Assembly (NCBI RefSeq): GCF_013033965.1
Contig: NZ_WQFE01000010.1
Span: 62,001 to 126,000 of the forward strand
Reading direction: 5' to 3'
From: Ruegeria atlantica
Lineage (GTDB): Bacteria > Pseudomonadota > Alphaproteobacteria > Rhodobacterales > Rhodobacteraceae
Length of the DNA: 64,000 nt
The translations under genes were made by a program, and so were the position numbers. A model generated the notes under the pieces. That model was not told the DNA's origin and searched no databases. It was given only the letters and a program-made list of their open reading frames with translations. Shown here in pieces: positions 26,469 through 36,171 of this stretch. Numbering within the stretch: the first letter of the stretch is position 1; each line of letters begins with the position of its first letter.

Positions 26469-27549
26469 TCATTACCTGCAATCTCTGTTGCTGCGTTTCC
26501 TGAAGGTTTCTTATCCTAACAGTCTCGCCAGTTCTGCAAGAATTCTGTATAGCTTCAATAACTTGAAGCGTTCTGAACCCTTCCCACCCAGACACAATCG
26601 GCACTGCTTCGTGCCGAGCTACTTCAACAAAGTGCCTGAGCTGATTGACCAGAGGGTCAGACGCACCCTTCTTCAGCGCGGTCGATGAAATAGGTGTCCA
26701 CCAGTCCCTTTGCTCACTCTGGTAACTCCACAATCGAAGATCGGGAACGGACAACGAACCATGAGAGCCACCTATCATGTAGCTACTCTCAGTGGTCGAC
26801 GGATAGATTGGATATTCCTGAGACGTCATCTCCCAGCTCCATGGAGCAACGATGCTATCGGACACACTTATGGTCCCGATCGCCCCACTTTCAAACGTCA
26901 ACAGCGCGCCGGCGACATCTTCGTTGTCGTAACCCCGCTGCGATGAAGCCGACTGAGCCTGAACGGTCACGACTTCTCCGGCCAGGTACCGCAGCAAATC
27001 CACATCGTGGACAAGATTGACCGAGATAGGCCCTGCACCGGGTTTCTTTCTCCAGGGCGCAGCATCAAAATACTCGTCTGGCTTATAGAACCAGCAATTC
27101 GCATGGACAGCGCGCACATCTCCAATCTTCCCATCGACAACGGCTTCCTTAGCCGACCGGATCAGAGGATTGTGCCGACGATGATGTCCGACCATCAGTG
27201 GCACATTGGCCTTCTCCGCTGCTTGAACAAGCTCAAGTGCAGCGGTGGCTTCCACGGCGATCGGCTTTTCGACGAGAACGGGACAACCATGTCGAATACA
27301 CGTGAGGCCTTGTTCAACATGAAGCGTGGTCGGGGTCGCAAGAACAGCTCCGTTCGGCGTCTGATTTGCAAACATTTCCTCAAGGGTCTCGTAACATGCG
27401 ACCCCGTGCTCAACGGCGTAAGCACGACCTTCATCGCTGGGGTCGACCACCGCGACAAGATCAACATGGCGCAACGCTCGGATAGCGTCTGCGTGGCGGC
27501 GTCCAACAAGGCCAATGCCGACAATGGCAATGCGAAAGTTTCGAGACAC
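26458..27549 (-). CDS. Gfo/Idh/MocA family oxidoreductase (third of three)
   Basis: A 363-residue dehydrogenase with the Rossmann motif IAIVGIGLVGRRHADAI at the N-terminus, the family motif LVEKPIAVE near residue 94, and MVGHHRRHNP and NLVHDVDLLRYL segments with the catalytic-type Asp and His. The GTG at 27549 follows GGAAGGA at normal spacing; a TTG at 27582 is less likely. It is the first gene of the cluster, divergent from the GntR gene. The SLSVPDLRLW and DWWTPI segments are as in inositol 2-dehydrogenase-like proteins, without proof of substrate. Confidence 0.88.
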   Translation of the reverse strand: MSRNFRIAIVGIGLVGRRHADAIRALRHVDLVAVVDPSDEGRAYAVEHGVACYETLEEMFANQTPNGAVLATPTTLHVEQGLTCIRHGCPVLVEKPIAVEATAALELVQAAEKANVPLMVGHHRRHNPLIRSAKEAVVDGKIGDVRAVHANCWFYKPDEYFDAAPWRKKPGAGPISVNLVHDVDLLRYLAGEVVTVQAQSASSQRGYDNEDVAGALLTFESGAIGTISVSDSIVAPWSWEMTSQEYPIYPSTTESSYMIGGSHGSLSVPDLRLWSYQSEQRDWWTPISSTALKKGASDPLVNQLRHFVEVARHEAVPIVSGWEGFRTLQVIEAIQNSCRTGETVRIRNLQETQQQRLQVMKNI

Positions 27550-27657
27550 TTTGCTTCCTTCCGGAGGGCCTGGAAGTCCCAAACCCTATGTTTGCGAACG
27601 GGCTGCATTGCCCAACTTGGCCACGACCGTATTGGGGTTTTCGCGATTCCGCAATAA

Positions 27658-27685
27658 TGTATGATATTTTTATTTTTACCATACA
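27658..27685. promoter_or_regulatory. Inverted repeat and operator half-site in divergent promoter region
   Basis: TGTATG (27658-27663) and CATACA (27680-27685) form an inverted repeat around GATATTTTT (27663-27671), the same half-site as in the two palindromes at 17604 and 26452. It lies between the GntR gene and the divergent Gfo/Idh gene, so it is a candidate autoregulatory site. Confidence 0.45.
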
Positions 27686-27756
27686 CCTGATTGGATTGCT
27701 GATACCTCCGAAAAATGCTAATTGAACGAAGAAACTGATAATATCGGGTGAAACGC

Positions 27757-28410
27757 ATGGCGAAACAGCCGTCTACGATAGGTGCAAGCACTTATCAGCG
27801 CATCAAGAGGGACATCATCTTCGGGGAATTGCAGCCCGGCTCCAAACTGAAGCTGGACGCCTTGAAGGAACGCTACTCGGCAAGCCTTTCGACACTTCGT
27901 GAAACGTTGAACAGGCTCGCCAGCGACGGATTTGTCGAAGCTCCCGAGCAACGGGGTTTCCTGGTCACGCCGGTTTCACGAGAAGACCTGACCGAGATAT
28001 CAGAGCTGCGCGTCCTGTTGGAATGCCACGCGTTGGAATTGTCCATTGCGAACGGCGACACGGACTGGGAAGGCAACCTCGTTGCCGCACACCACAAACT
28101 GCACCTGATGGAGCAGCAGCTTCTCAAGGGCGACGAGTCCGAGAAAGAAACCTGGAAACGATATGATTGGGAGTTTCATCAAGCGATGATCGCGGCCTGC
28201 AACTCCAAGAACCTTCTGTCTCTACACTCGATCATCTACGACAAGTATCTGCGGTATCAGATGCTCGTGCTGACCTATCGCGGCGAAGAGGCCGTCAAGG
28301 AGCACAAGGGCATGTTCGATGCCGCGCTCGCCAGAGACGCAGGCACAGCAAAGAAGCTGTTGGAAGATCACATCCGAAACGGTCTCTCACATACGTTGGA
28401 GGCTATGTAA
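27757..28410 (+). CDS. GntR family transcriptional regulator, FCD subfamily
   Basis: A 217-residue regulator. Residues about 8-70 form the GntR winged helix (YQRIKRDIIFGELQPGSKL, then STLRETLNRLASDGFVE), followed by an all-helical FCD ligand domain with the metal/ligand residues expected in ELRVLLECHALELS, WEFHQAMIAACNSKNL and EHKGMFDAALARD. FCD regulators bind carboxylic acids or sugar acids. The ATG at 27757 is preferred; a GTG three codons earlier is possible. It diverges from the catabolic cluster, and the repeated AAATATC-N-GATATTT palindromes are its likely operators. Confidence 0.92.
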   Translation: MAKQPSTIGASTYQRIKRDIIFGELQPGSKLKLDALKERYSASLSTLRETLNRLASDGFVEAPEQRGFLVTPVSREDLTEISELRVLLECHALELSIANGDTDWEGNLVAAHHKLHLMEQQLLKGDESEKETWKRYDWEFHQAMIAACNSKNLLSLHSIIYDKYLRYQMLVLTYRGEEAVKEHKGMFDAALARDAGTAKKLLEDHIRNGLSHTLEAM

Positions 28411-28713
28411 GGCGGTATGCTGATTGCGTGCTTCGACGTCTTCAGGTCGATTTGGCGGGGAATATCTCAAAATTCTACATCTAAATCGAGAAGTTTGTGA
28501 ACGGCCCTCAGCTGCCGTTGTTCGGAGGGCAACGTCGCTGCGAAGCTACCCGCCACAGGAGACATTCGCTGCACACGCACAATCAAAGCGATGGTGTAAG
28601 TGAACTAATATCTATGTCTGAACCAGCGGGGTTATGGTGTCGCTCAGAGCTTAGAAGGCTTCATTGCGGGATGCTAAAATTCAAGGTGCCAAATCTCGCT
28701 ATTGCCCCTCAAA
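28411..28713. other. Non-coding stretch with dispersed repeat copy B
   Basis: No gene supported. The part at 28503-28582 (ending CATTCGCTGCACACGCACAA) resembles the degenerate repeats at 13191-13270 and 39290-39369. Confidence 0.45.
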
Positions 28714-29884
28714 TCATGGCAATATTGCGCTCCGGTTCTTTACTGCTTCAATCAACGCCTGAAACTTGCTTGGGTTAAGAACAAAGTACCCACCAGTAGC
28801 AGGAATGCTCCACTTGATGAGTGTGTCAACAGCCAAGTCAGCCTTCTGTCCCACCCAACTCAGACAGAATTTCAAAGCCTCTGTAAGCTTCTTCAACGCA
28901 GACAGTAACAGTGATTTGTTCGGCTCCTCGGCCTCGGCTTGTTCGGCGACTTCGTCGGCCACCGCCCAAATAATTGCGTAGTTGTCTTGTACAGAAGAGG
29001 GTAACTCTACTTTTTCGGGTGGGTTGTTGCCGCCAATCCCTAGACGGCTGTTGGCGAATACTGCTGACCGGTCTTTCTCTAGCTCAGATAATGACTGCCT
29101 TACTGAAAATAGAGCTTCGATTTTCTCAATCTCTCGAGCCACGTGTGTGGGACCCGATTTCCAATCTTGATCAGATAGCGTAGACGTTATCAAACCGCTT
29201 AGATCCCATGGCATTGGCTTGCCATCGTGAATTGCCCTGAACCACCTTAGCCAAAAACCCCATACGCCTTTGTCAGAATAAAAAAGTCATCAAGGTTCGA
29301 GTAATCACCCAACACACTACTTGGACACCCATCAACATCCCATAGCGGAGGCCACTCTCCGACGGCTGTTGCGTCAGATTTGGCTAGTTTGGCCGCATTG
29401 TCATCTCCAGCCAACCAAGCCAACTCCCAGAAGCCTCCTCCACGTTCCACGGAAAAGTCTGGGTCTCTGAAGCCGACTGCCCAAGCTAGAGCATTACCAA
29501 TTGCATTCTCAGCAACTCCCCTTCTGAGAGAACCTGGCGGTGGTTGTTCATCTCCGTACAAAACTTGTTTTTGATTTGGATGCGTTGATTAAAAAAAACA
29601 ACTGATCATTGTAAATCTGTTGGACCGAACCTGCGTAGTTCACGCTGCCAAAAGCGAAGTATGCGGCTTTCCTCGCAACGTCCAAATCGTTGCTAGCGAC
29701 GGCAGCAATGAGCAGGTGGTGCAACAACCGTAGGGTGTTTTCCTGATCAAACGGCGCTTTTCCAATCGCTGCGGGAAATGACCTTAGAGTCATACGCGCA
29801 ACGAACCGAACCCTAGTTTGTCGATCTTGTTGTGATAGCCAAAATCTAGCGCTCTCATCGTCAACGATCTCAAACAAAACGCAT
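28714..29884 (-). pseudogene. Hypothetical gene split by homopolymer frameshifts
   Basis: Three consecutive minus-strand frames appear to be pieces of one protein of about 385 residues. Piece 1 ends near 29548 (LFFLINASKSKTSF), piece 2 spans 29247-29561 (GDEQPPPGSLRRGVAENAIG), and piece 3 spans 28714-29270, reading SDKGVWGFWLRWFRAIHDG upstream of its first Met and containing the GNNPPE motif seen in many alphaproteobacterial hypothetical proteins. Frame changes fall at CAAAAAC (about 29565), TTTTTT (about 29282) and possibly at GTTTG near the start (29876), all in homopolymer runs. No function is known for the family. Either the gene is decaying or the runs contain sequencing errors. Confidence 0.6.
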
Positions 29885-30292
29885 CCCTATTGAAAAACCT
29901 CGACAGTCGATAGTTCGTTTACACTTGCTGCCTCATCCCAAAAAAGGCGCAGCATTAATTTCAGGCTTTTGGCCTGCATTGTCTTTGTAGATAGCTCCGT
30001 GTGAACCACAAGCACAAACACTGAGTGGTTGGGAAAGTAGTAGCGTTCATGTAGGCGGCCCAAGCCTGCCACTCAGTTCGGGGCATCTATGCTGCAGCCA
30101 CAGTCCGCATTCCAGTCATTCGCTGCAAGCGCGAAATCCGATAAGAGTTCGCCGTTCGGGATCGCGTAAGAAAGTCGACAATTAGCTCCTGGTTGTGAAT
30201 GTCGATTTCAACTCTACATTCTGAGTTGGTTGTCGAATTTCACCATCCCGCGAAACATTGAAAACGCTCACAAAAGAGCTCTTGTGATTCAG
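29885..30292. other. Intergenic stretch, weak small ORF and repeat fragment
   Basis: A 61-codon minus-strand frame (29887-30072, GTG start) ends three bases before the broken gene; it has no recognisable domain and is not called. At 30115-30139 the sequence GTCATTCGCTGCAAGCGCGA matches the core of the dispersed repeat. Nothing else was seen. Confidence 0.4.
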
Positions 30293-30847
30293 TCAAAACG
30301 ACGAAGGAGTGCATGCGCTGATCACTTTGCATGGCGTATCACCGGCATTCCGAAACCTGTGTGGCAATATGCTTGAGAAGTAGTACGCGTCCCCGGGGCC
30401 CAGAACCCTGGACTGCCCATCTACCGTGACTTCAAGACGGCCCTCTATCACAACCGCACATTCCTCTCCTTCGTGCGACAGTTCTGATCGGCCCGAGTCA
30501 GCACCGACATCGTACTCTTCTATTAGCATCTGAAGTTTTCTGTCTCGGCGCTCTCCTGCAACAAGCAAATAAGAAACACCGGGGGAACCAAGGTCGCGCA
30601 TTCTTTCGTGCGGGTAAAAAAACGACTCCTCGTTTTGCAATTCAAAACTGAAAAAAAAGCCCAAATTGACGTCTACTGAGGCAAGGATCTTCTTTAGCAA
30701 CGCCACGGAAGGTTGGGTGGAACCGCTTTCGATTTGAGAAATCGTTCCGCTACCCACTCCCGCGCGTTTGGCCATTTCGCGTTGACTGAGGCCTTTGGTC
30801 GTCCGAATCAACTTTAGACGACGTGCTGTTTCGAGATCTGATGACAA
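30293..30847 (-). CDS. XRE family regulator with C-terminal cupin domain (PuuR-like)
   Basis: A 184-residue regulator. The helix-turn-helix is at residues about 8-62 (LKLIRTTKGLSQREMAKRAG, then SGTISQIESG), and a cupin at about 110-180 (SHEGEECAVVIEGRLEVTVDG, GPGDAYYFSSILPHRFRN). This layout is that of PuuR-type regulators of amine and amino-acid catabolism. It uses a TTG start; no ATG lies before the helix-turn-helix. It diverges across 155 bases from the aminotransferase operon and very likely controls it. The cupin His/Glu set suggests a small-molecule ligand. Confidence 0.9.
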   Translation of the reverse strand: MSSDLETARRLKLIRTTKGLSQREMAKRAGVGSGTISQIESGSTQPSVALLKKILASVDVNLGFFFSFELQNEESFFYPHERMRDLGSPGVSYLLVAGERRDRKLQMLIEEYDVGADSGRSELSHEGEECAVVIEGRLEVTVDGQSRVLGPGDAYYFSSILPHRFRNAGDTPCKVISACTPSSF

Positions 30848-31002
30848 AACCGTTACTCTAGTGATTTCTTGCTTTGGATCGAAAGCATTCTAGGGGCACA
30901 ACGATTTTTTTCAATAACTTACAGATTAAAATAAAGCCGGGTGTGCGGAAGGCCTGAACTCTGCAAGGATTTGTCATCAAATGAAAATCTGCTTCGCGAG
31001 GA

Positions 31003-32325
31003 ATGGACGTGCTCGATCAACCCAACACAATGTCATCTTTTTGGATGCCGTTTTCGGCCAATCGTGATTTCCTTCGCGAGCCCCGAATGATCCAAGCGGC
31101 CGAGGGGATGTATTACACCAGTTCCGATGGTCGGAAGGTCATGGATGGGACTGCTGGGCTATGGTGCGTCAATGCGGGTCACCGTGATCCGTTGATCGTT
31201 GAAGCCGTGCAGAAACAGGTGCACGAGTTGGACTATGCGCCGAACTTCCAGTTCTCCCACCCTCAGGCGTTTGAGTTGTCGGCGAAGCTGACAGCGATGA
31301 TGCCTGAGGGAATGAACCACGCCTTCTTCACCAACTCTGGCTCAGAGTCCGTCGATACTGCGCTCAAGATCGCGCTGCATTACCACCGGATGCGTGGTGA
31401 CGGAGCTCGCACCCGCTTGATCGGACGTGAGCGTGGTTACCACGGCACAGGGTTTGGTGGCATCTCGGTTGGCGGCATCGTCAAGAACCGCATGGATTTC
31501 GGCACGCTTCTGACCGGCGTTGATCACCTGCGACACACGCATGATCTGGACAAAAACGCATTCTCCCGCGGTTGCCCACAACACGGGGCAGAGCTGGCTG
31601 ACGATCTGGAGCGTTTGGTTGCTTTACATGACGCCTCGACAATTGCGGCGGTGATTGTCGAACCAATGGCCGGTTCGACCGGTGTTCTCCTGCCGCCGAA
31701 AGGATACCTAAAGCGACTGCGTGAGATCTGCGACCGCCATGGCATTCTGCTGATCTTCGACGAAGTTATCACTGCATTCGGTCGATTGGGGGCAGCGACG
31801 GCATCAGAGTATTTTGATGTAAAGCCAGACATCATCACGACCGCCAAAGGCCTGACCAACGGTGTCATCCCGATGGGTGCGGTCATTGTATCCGATAAGA
31901 TCTATGCATCGGCTATGGAAAACGCCGATGCGCCGATTGAGCTGTTCCACGGTTATACCTATTCCGCCAACCCTGTATCCTGCGCCGCGGCGCTGGCAAC
32001 GCTGGAGAGTTACAAGCAGAATGATCTATTCCGACGCGCAGCATTGCTGTCGCAGCCCTGGGAGGATCAGCTTCACAGCCTCAAAGGTCTGCCCAACGTC
32101 ATCGATATCCGCAATCTGGGATTGGTGGGCGCGGTCGAGCTTGCACCACGAGAAGGCGCTCCGGGGGCACGGGGCTATGATGCCATGAAACGAGCCTGGG
32201 ACGCTGGAATAATGATCCGCGTGACCGGTGACATCATCGCCCTGTCGCCACCGCTGATCATCTCGGAACCCGAAATAACGACACTCTGTCAAACACTTGG
32301 AGAGGTATTGGCAGACCTGCCATAA
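31003..32325 (+). CDS. Omega-amino acid:pyruvate transaminase (beta-alanine/taurine type)
   Basis: A 440-residue class III PLP aminotransferase. Typical features are FWMPFSANRDF at the N-terminus, NSGSESVDTALKIA, the PLP-contacting Asp in LIFDEVITAFGRLG, and the Schiff-base Lys in TTAKGLTNG (about residue 287). The N-terminal Trp-Met-Pro-Phe signature is found in omega-amino-acid:pyruvate and taurine:pyruvate transaminases. The product alanine can be returned to pyruvate by the alanine dehydrogenase encoded two genes downstream, and the semialdehyde product can be used by the next gene's enzyme. Beta-alanine or 3-aminoisobutyrate fits best; taurine cannot be excluded. Confidence 0.9.
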   Translation: MDVLDQPNTMSSFWMPFSANRDFLREPRMIQAAEGMYYTSSDGRKVMDGTAGLWCVNAGHRDPLIVEAVQKQVHELDYAPNFQFSHPQAFELSAKLTAMMPEGMNHAFFTNSGSESVDTALKIALHYHRMRGDGARTRLIGRERGYHGTGFGGISVGGIVKNRMDFGTLLTGVDHLRHTHDLDKNAFSRGCPQHGAELADDLERLVALHDASTIAAVIVEPMAGSTGVLLPPKGYLKRLREICDRHGILLIFDEVITAFGRLGAATASEYFDVKPDIITTAKGLTNGVIPMGAVIVSDKIYASAMENADAPIELFHGYTYSANPVSCAAALATLESYKQNDLFRRAALLSQPWEDQLHSLKGLPNVIDIRNLGLVGAVELAPREGAPGARGYDAMKRAWDAGIMIRVTGDIIALSPPLIISEPEITTLCQTLGEVLADLP

Positions 32326-32359
32326 CCCCTGACCGCTAACCCCAAAAAGGACTGACATC

Positions 32360-33871
32360 ATGAAAGATGCATCCCCGATCACTTTGATCGGCCACTACAT
32401 TAATGGCCAAATCACAGTTTCGTCTGGCGAAAAGACCCAGCCGGTATTCAACCCCGCAACCGGGGCACAAACCGGCGCGGTGTCGCTGGCGACTGTTCAG
32501 ACAGTCGACAACGCAGTGGCCGCCGCCAAAGAAGCATTCCCAAAGTGGTCAAACACACCGCCGATCCGCCGCGCCCGTCTTATGAACAACTTTCTGGCCC
32601 TGGTGCGCGAGCATAAGGACGATCTGGCCCGCGCCATCACGCTCGAGCATGGCAAGGTGTTCACCGACGCCCAAGGCGAGGTTGAGCGCGGTATTGACAT
32701 CATCGAGTTTGCCTGCGGCATTCCGCAACTCCTCAAGGGCGATTACACGGAGCAGGTCTCCACTGGCATGGACAACTGGACCACGCGTCAGGCGTTGGGC
32801 GTTGTCGCCGGGATCACTCCCTTCAACTTCCCGGTCATGGTGCCGATGTGGATGTTCCCGATCGCCATCGCCGCAGGCAATACCTTTATCCTGAAGCCAT
32901 CGCCGACCGATCCGTCCGCAGCGCTACTGTACGCAGATCTGATGCAGAAGGCCGGTTTCCCCGATGGTGTGTTCAACGTCGTGCAGGGTGACAAGGTTGC
33001 CGTGGACGCGTTGCTGGAGAACGACGACGTCAAGGCCGTGTCCTTCGTCGGCTCGACACCGATTGCGAACTACATCTACGAAGTTGGCGCGCGGCACGGC
33101 AAACGCGTTCAGGCCCTGGGTGGCGCAAAGAACCACATGCTGGTGATGCCCGATGCGGACATGAACAAGGCTGCCGACGCCCTGATTGGCGCGGCCTTCG
33201 GGTCGGCGGGCGAACGCTGCATGGCGATCTCGGTTGCTCTGCTGGTTGGCGATGCTGCCGACAAGCTTATCCCGGTTCTGAAAGAGCGCGCCGAAACCCT
33301 GAAGGTCAAGAATGGCCTTGAGCTGGATGCCGAGATGGGCCCGATCGTTACGGCCGCTGCGCGTGACCGGATCAAGGGTTACATCGACTCTGGCGTTGCA
33401 GAAGGTGCTGACCTGCTGGTCGATGGCCGCGACTACACAGTCGAAGGGCATGAGGAAGGCTTCTTCCTGGGCGGCACTCTGTTCGACAATGTCACGAAGG
33501 ACATGAAGATCTACAAGGAAGAGATCTTTGGCCCGGTTCTGTCCTGTGTCCGCGTCTCGAACTTTGCCGAAGGCCTGCAGCTGATCAACGACCACGAATT
33601 CGGCAACGGCGTGTCACTGTTCACCCGTGACGGCAACGTAGCGCGTGAATTCGGCAAGCAGGTTCAGGTCGGCATGGTCGGCGTCAACGTTCCGATCCCG
33701 GTTCCGATGGCCTGGCATGGGTTTGGCGGCTGGAAGAAGAGCCTGTTCGGCGACATGCACGCCTATGGCGAAGAGGGTGTTCGTTTCTACACCAAGCAGA
33801 AATCCATCATGCAGCGCTGGCCCGAGAGCATCTCGGAAGGTGCCGAGTTCGTCATGCCAACCGCAAAATGA
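32360..33871 (+). CDS. mmsA: CoA-acylating methylmalonate-/malonate-semialdehyde dehydrogenase
   Basis: A 503-residue aldehyde dehydrogenase of the MmsA type: GHYINGQI start, [17 protein letters not shown] cofactor region, [15 protein letters not shown] and the catalytic Cys in [14 protein letters not shown] (about residue 287). MmsA converts malonate semialdehyde to acetyl-CoA and CO2, or methylmalonate semialdehyde to propionyl-CoA, with CoA and NAD. It is 34 bases after the transaminase gene with a ribosome site (AAAAAGGAC). In comparable taurine operons of this group the position is held by xsc; its replacement by mmsA points to beta-alanine-like rather than sulfonate substrates. Confidence 0.92.
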   Translation: MKDASPITLIGHYINGQITVSSGEKTQPVFNPATGAQTGAVSLATVQTVDNAVAAAKEAFPKWSNTPPIRRARLMNNFLALVREHKDDLARAITLEHGKVFTDAQGEVERGIDIIEFACGIPQLLKGDYTEQVSTGMDNWTTRQALGVVAGITPFNFPVMVPMWMFPIAIAAGNTFILKPSPTDPSAALLYADLMQKAGFPDGVFNVVQGDKVAVDALLENDDVKAVSFVGSTPIANYIYEVGARHGKRVQALGGAKNHMLVMPDADMNKAADALIGAAFGSAGERCMAISVALLVGDAADKLIPVLKERAETLKVKNGLELDAEMGPIVTAAARDRIKGYIDSGVAEGADLLVDGRDYTVEGHEEGFFLGGTLFDNVTKDMKIYKEEIFGPVLSCVRVSNFAEGLQLINDHEFGNGVSLFTRDGNVAREFGKQVQVGMVGVNVPIPVPMAWHGFGGWKKSLFGDMHAYGEEGVRFYTKQKSIMQRWPESISEGAEFVMPTAK

Positions 33872-33896
33872 TCATCCGATCCAAGGAGTGAAGAAC

Positions 33897-35006
33897 ATGT
33901 TCATTGGTGTTCCCAAGGAAATCAAGAACCATGAATACCGCGTTGGCCTGACCCCCGAAAGTGTCGCGGAACTGGTCTCTCATGGTCACAACGTCATCGT
34001 GGAGACCAATGCCGGGGTCGGCATTGGGGCTGATGATGACGCCTATCGTGCCGCTGGTGCTGAAATTGCCAAAACAGCAGCCGATATTTTTGCCAATGCA
34101 GAGATGATCGTGAAGGTGAAGGAACCTCAGGCCGTTGAACGCGCCATGCTGCGCGAAGGTCAAATCCTTTACACCTACCTGCATCTGGCCCCCGATCCGG
34201 AACAGACCAAAGACTTGGTCGACTCGGGCGCTGTCTGCATCGCCTACGAGACAGTCACCGACGATAATAGCGGTCTGCCCTTGCTGAAACCGATGAGCCA
34301 GGTTGCCGGTCGCATGTCAATCCAGGCCGGTGCCAACGCTTTGGAGAAAGCAAAGGGCGGTCTGGGCGTATTGCTGGGCGGCGTGCCCGGCGTGAAGCCC
34401 GGCAAAGTTGTGGTTATCGGCGGCGGTGTTGTTGGGTTCAACGCTGCTCAAATGGCCGTCGGTTTGCACGCGGATGTGACCATTTTGGACCGCAATCCGG
34501 CAGTTCTTGAGAAGCTGGAGAACCATTTCGAGGCGTCCGCCAAAGTTGTCTATTCGACCAAAGCCGCATTGGAGGAAGAAGTCACCAATGCCGATCTGGT
34601 TGTCGGTGCTGTTCTGATTCCGGGTGCTGCTGCACCCAAGCTGGTCACACGTGAGTTGATTTCGAAAATGAAACCCGGTGCGGTCGTCGTGGACGTGGCG
34701 ATCGACCAGGGCGGCTGCTTTGAAACGTCCAAAGCCACCACTCACGCAGAGCCCACATATGTTGTCGACGATGTTGTTCATTACTGTGTCGCCAACATGC
34801 CGGGCGCAGTCGCCCGAACGTCGACCTATGCACTGAACAACGTCACGCTGCCGCACGCTCTGGCTATTGCCAACAATGGCTGGAAACAGGCGCTTGCAGA
34901 CAATCGTCACCTGATGAACGGCCTGAACGTGGCCCACGGGAAGGTGACGTACAAGGCTGTGGCCGATGACCTTGGATACGAGTTCATCGCCCCGGAACTT
35001 TGCTGA
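33897..35006 (+). CDS. ald: Alanine dehydrogenase
   Basis: A 369-residue NAD-dependent L-alanine dehydrogenase, full length. It begins [20 protein letters not shown], carries KVKEPQ with the substrate-binding Lys (about residue 74), the catalytic-type His in YTYLHLAPD (about 95), a Rossmann [13 protein letters not shown], and ends in [21 protein letters not shown] lies before the ATG at 33897, 25 bases after mmsA; a longer frame from 33645 is an overlap shadow. It would deaminate the alanine formed by the transaminase, regenerating pyruvate and releasing ammonium, closing the amino-acceptor cycle. Confidence 0.95.
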   Translation: MFIGVPKEIKNHEYRVGLTPESVAELVSHGHNVIVETNAGVGIGADDDAYRAAGAEIAKTAADIFANAEMIVKVKEPQAVERAMLREGQILYTYLHLAPDPEQTKDLVDSGAVCIAYETVTDDNSGLPLLKPMSQVAGRMSIQAGANALEKAKGGLGVLLGGVPGVKPGKVVVIGGGVVGFNAAQMAVGLHADVTILDRNPAVLEKLENHFEASAKVVYSTKAALEEEVTNADLVVGAVLIPGAAAPKLVTRELISKMKPGAVVVDVAIDQGGCFETSKATTHAEPTYVVDDVVHYCVANMPGAVARTSTYALNNVTLPHALAIANNGWKQALADNRHLMNGLNVAHGKVTYKAVADDLGYEFIAPELC

Positions 35007-35074
35007 TTTGAGGCAAAGAAACGTCCCTCCGTACGAGATGCGGTGGGACACCCAATACTGAGGAGGAAACCTTA

Positions 35075-36100
35075 ATGATTACGAAGATAAACCGCCGCGC
35101 CCTTGGCGCGATGGGTGGTGCCGCTTTGATCGCTGTAACCGCACTCTCAACGGCAGCCGCAGCAGAAGACATGACACTGCGCTTTGCCGGTGTGTTCCCG
35201 ATCGACCATCAGGGCACGAAAATGATGGAGCAGGTCGCAGCGGATGTCGCTGCAGCAGACGTCGGCCTGAAGATCGAAGTATTCCCGGCAAACCAACTGG
35301 GTTCGGGTGAGGCGCTGTTCGAAGATGTTGCACGCGGCAATATCGACCTGGCATCGGCGTTCATCTATGCCGATACCGATCCACGCCTGGAATTCCTGTC
35401 CATGCCGTTCCTGCTGGGCGGCTGGGATGACATGGAAAGCACGCTTCTGAACATGGATTCCGAGTTCAACACCATCCTGCAAGAGATCACCGACGAATAT
35501 GGCGTGCGCGTCATGGCGCAGAATCCGGAAGGATTCATCGGCATCGTTTCGTCGCAAGAGCCCCAGAACTGGAATACTTTTGACGACAAGGGCATGAACA
35601 TTCGCGTCTGGTCGTCCAGCGTTGTGAAGTCGATGGTCGAAGAACTGGGTTACCAGGCGACCACCATGGCATGGGGCGACATCTTCCCCGCACTTCAGGC
35701 CGGCATTGTCGACGGAGCAATCTGCTGCACGAAGACCGCGACTTACTCGATCTTCGCCAAGTCGGATGTTGGCACCCATTTTGTCGAGTACAATTCGATC
35801 TCAGAACTGACAACCTTCTATGCGTCGCAGCGGACACTCGACAAGCTGAACGACGATCAGCGCGCCGCGCTGCAGGCCGCGATGACCAAGGCGTCCGAAG
35901 ACTTCTTTGCCTACAATCGTGAGAACGACGAAGTGTTCGGCCAGAAATTGCTCGACAAAGGCTACACCATCCTGCGCCTGAGTGACGAAGAACAAGCTGC
36001 GATGGCCGCTCATGTCCAGGAAACGGTCTGGCCAGCGATGGCACAAAACGTCGGTCAGGACATCATCGACCGCCTGCTGGCTGCAAAAGAACAGCAATAA
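35075..36100 (+). CDS. TRAP transporter substrate-binding protein, DctP family
   Basis: A 341-residue periplasmic binding protein with signal peptide (residues 1-30, ending STAAA). Conserved DctP parts include MTLRFAGVFPIDHQG, the ligand-binding Arg in DDKGMNIRVWSSSV and FPALQAGIVDGAICC. GAGGAGG precedes the ATG. A terminator-like stem follows the gene, which would give more binding protein than permease. Its place after the transaminase, mmsA and ald genes suggests it delivers the amino acid they consume, similar to the TauKLM arrangement for taurine in related bacteria. Confidence 0.93.
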   Translation: MITKINRRALGAMGGAALIAVTALSTAAAAEDMTLRFAGVFPIDHQGTKMMEQVAADVAAADVGLKIEVFPANQLGSGEALFEDVARGNIDLASAFIYADTDPRLEFLSMPFLLGGWDDMESTLLNMDSEFNTILQEITDEYGVRVMAQNPEGFIGIVSSQEPQNWNTFDDKGMNIRVWSSSVVKSMVEELGYQATTMAWGDIFPALQAGIVDGAICCTKTATYSIFAKSDVGTHFVEYNSISELTTFYASQRTLDKLNDDQRAALQAAMTKASEDFFAYNRENDEVFGQKLLDKGYTILRLSDEEQAAMAAHVQETVWPAMAQNVGQDIIDRLLAAKEQQ

Positions 36101-36110
36101 TCACTGAGAA

Positions 36111-36140
36111 AAGGGTCAGCTAATCAGTTGGCCCTTTTTT
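36111..36140 (+). terminator. Partial terminator between dctP and dctQM
   Basis: AAGGGTCAGC (36111-36120) pairs with GTTGGCCCTT (36127-36136), ten pairs including two G-U, followed by a T run. Its position within the operon suggests partial termination to favour dctP expression. Confidence 0.65.
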
Positions 36141-36171
36141 CGTCTCTGGCTCAACAAAGGGAGGGAGAAAG

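Noticed and set aside
32924-33595. 223-codon minus-strand frame within mmsA
   Set aside because: Antisense shadow caused by codon bias; no recognisable protein.
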